Shown: one piece after another, positions 63,006-64,000 of the stretch
How the letters are laid out: every line of letters starts with the position of its first letter
Position numbering within the stretch: the stretch's first letter is position 1
Translations under genes and position numbers: made by a program
DNA from: Biomphalaria glabrata
Taxonomy: Eukaryota; Mollusca; Gastropoda; Planorbidae
DNA length: 64,000 nt
Reading direction: 5' to 3'
Assembly: GCF_947242115.1 (NCBI RefSeq)
Contig: NC_074719.1
Location: forward strand, 44,957,384-45,021,383
Notes under the pieces: model-generated
Database searches by the model: none
What the model was told of the DNA's origin: nothing
The model's input: the letters and a program-made list of their open reading frames with translations, nothing else

Positions 63006-63728
63006 GTACTTTCACTACATCTTTTGATGCTTGTTAATGTACTTTGTATAGGGCTGAGGTCTCAATCTAAACCTCTACAGTTCGTATGTATAAAGATTCT
63101 AGCTTTCTACTCAATCACATTTACTGTAAGGGGGTCAGAGAAAGACGAAGTACCACACGTGACACTGTTTATCACGTGATATATATAATTTAGTCCAACT
63201 TTTTATCACGTGATACGACATTTTCAAAACCCTTTACACAAGGGCACCAACAGGACATGCTCATTCGAATCAATTATGTTTAGGCCTCTATTAACGGAGG
63301 CCCTAAACACAATGACATCAAAGTATTATATTTTATTTTATTATAATTTTATTTTTGGTAACTGTAAAATAAATAAAACATTTTTTAAAAGATATTTATT
63401 GCGAGGACGGACGTTTAGGACGGTGAAGTAAGGGCAGCAACCTCAACACAAATAACATAAAGATATTAGAGATAAATAATTTGAGTCATAATTTGGTGAC
63501 GTCACACTAGGGTTAGTGGTAGGCGGGCGGGCGACACCACCCTAAGTGACGCCTCTGGTTATATGATATATGTACACTTGTGTTTTTCTTACATACTGTT
63601 TTGCACTATTATTTTTACTTTGAAAATGAATTAATTTTCATTCTCTGGTATATTATTATTGATATTTTTTTATTTTTATTATTATTATTATGATTATTAC
63701 CATTATTAAGACTAAAAATCAACTGAAA
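63006..63728. other. Intergenic stretch, nothing recognised
   Basis: TTTATCACGTGATA occurs near 63168 and again near 63203 (palindromic TCACGTGA). There is an ATT-rich run near 63650-63710. No gene. Confidence 0.45.
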
Positions 63729-64000
63729 CGCCACAATGGCTATCAATGGCTTAGAGGTAAGTAACTGGCAGCATTTGGCCTCTGAAAGAGAAGCCGGTGA
63801 CCCTTCGCGAAGGCCACTGGACATGGGTTTGAAGCTTAAAGTAAAGCCGTTACAAGCGCCACAATGGCTATCAGTGGCTTAGAGGTGAGCAACTGGCAGT
63901 ATTTGGCCTCTGAAAGAGAAGCTGGTGACCTCTCGCGAAGACCACTGGACATGGTTTTGAAGCTTAAAGTAAAGCCGTTACCGAAGACAGGCGTAGACAT
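63729..64000. repeat. 128-bp tandem duplication at the window end
   Basis: CGCCACAATGGCTATCA starts at 63729 and at 63857. The two units share GGCATTTGGCCTCTGAAAGA-like sequence and TGAAGCTTAAAGTAAAGCCG with scattered differences. It runs off the window edge, so more units may follow. Confidence 0.85.

Overview
The window looks like nuclear DNA of a mollusc, most likely a heterobranch (planorbid-type) freshwater snail. This is an inference from AT-rich intergenic DNA, tRNA-derived SINEs, CR1/RTE-like LINE tails that end in Cys/His fingers, Helitron-like and hAT debris, and dense minisatellites. There is no bacterial-style gene packing, and the only long open frames are one host gene family and one LTR retrotransposon.

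The backbone is a same-strand tandem array of BTB/BACK (KLHL-like) genes, all on +. A 3'-truncated view of one copy lies at 1-465. Six full-length copies follow, starting at 13217, 19359, 25489, 30991, 38048 and 45063. A broken copy lies at about 53690-55715. Each full copy is a single coding exon of 614-643 codons: BTB domain, first half of BACK, an 85-97 residue Ser/Thr/Asn/Glu-rich insert, the last BACK helices, then a roughly 310-residue C-terminal region that may be a degenerate propeller. By analogy with KLHL proteins they may be Cul3 ubiquitin-ligase adaptors. Four copies have a TTTGTTTCAG-type splice acceptor 11-12 nt before the ATG. Five intergenic regions carry a near-identical 27-nt element with a CGGAAGT core. 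The genes therefore probably have a short non-coding first exon and a 5'UTR intron of 0.07-4.5 kb.

Between 4680 and 12926 a whole-looking LTR retrotransposon has landed just upstream of the copy at 13217. Its two 370-bp LTRs read as identical and it has one 1496-codon open frame. Its integrase lies before the reverse transcriptase, which is the Gmr1-like arrangement (Ty3/gypsy-type domains in Ty1/copia-type order).

The remaining DNA is mobile-element debris and simple arrays. It holds seven SINE copies, about a dozen LINE 3' fragments, Helitron-like ends, and hAT elements with 8-bp target duplications. One 1.57-kb hAT element sits inside the broken BTB copy. There are also two TTAA-flanked mini-elements, an old gypsy relic near 16.6-17.6 kb, and about ten different minisatellites (units of 5, 13, 20, 24, 26, 29, 30, 36, 39 and 68 bp). 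From about 56 kb to the end no gene was recognised.

All boundaries come from reading by eye. No alignment, splice predictor or database search was run.
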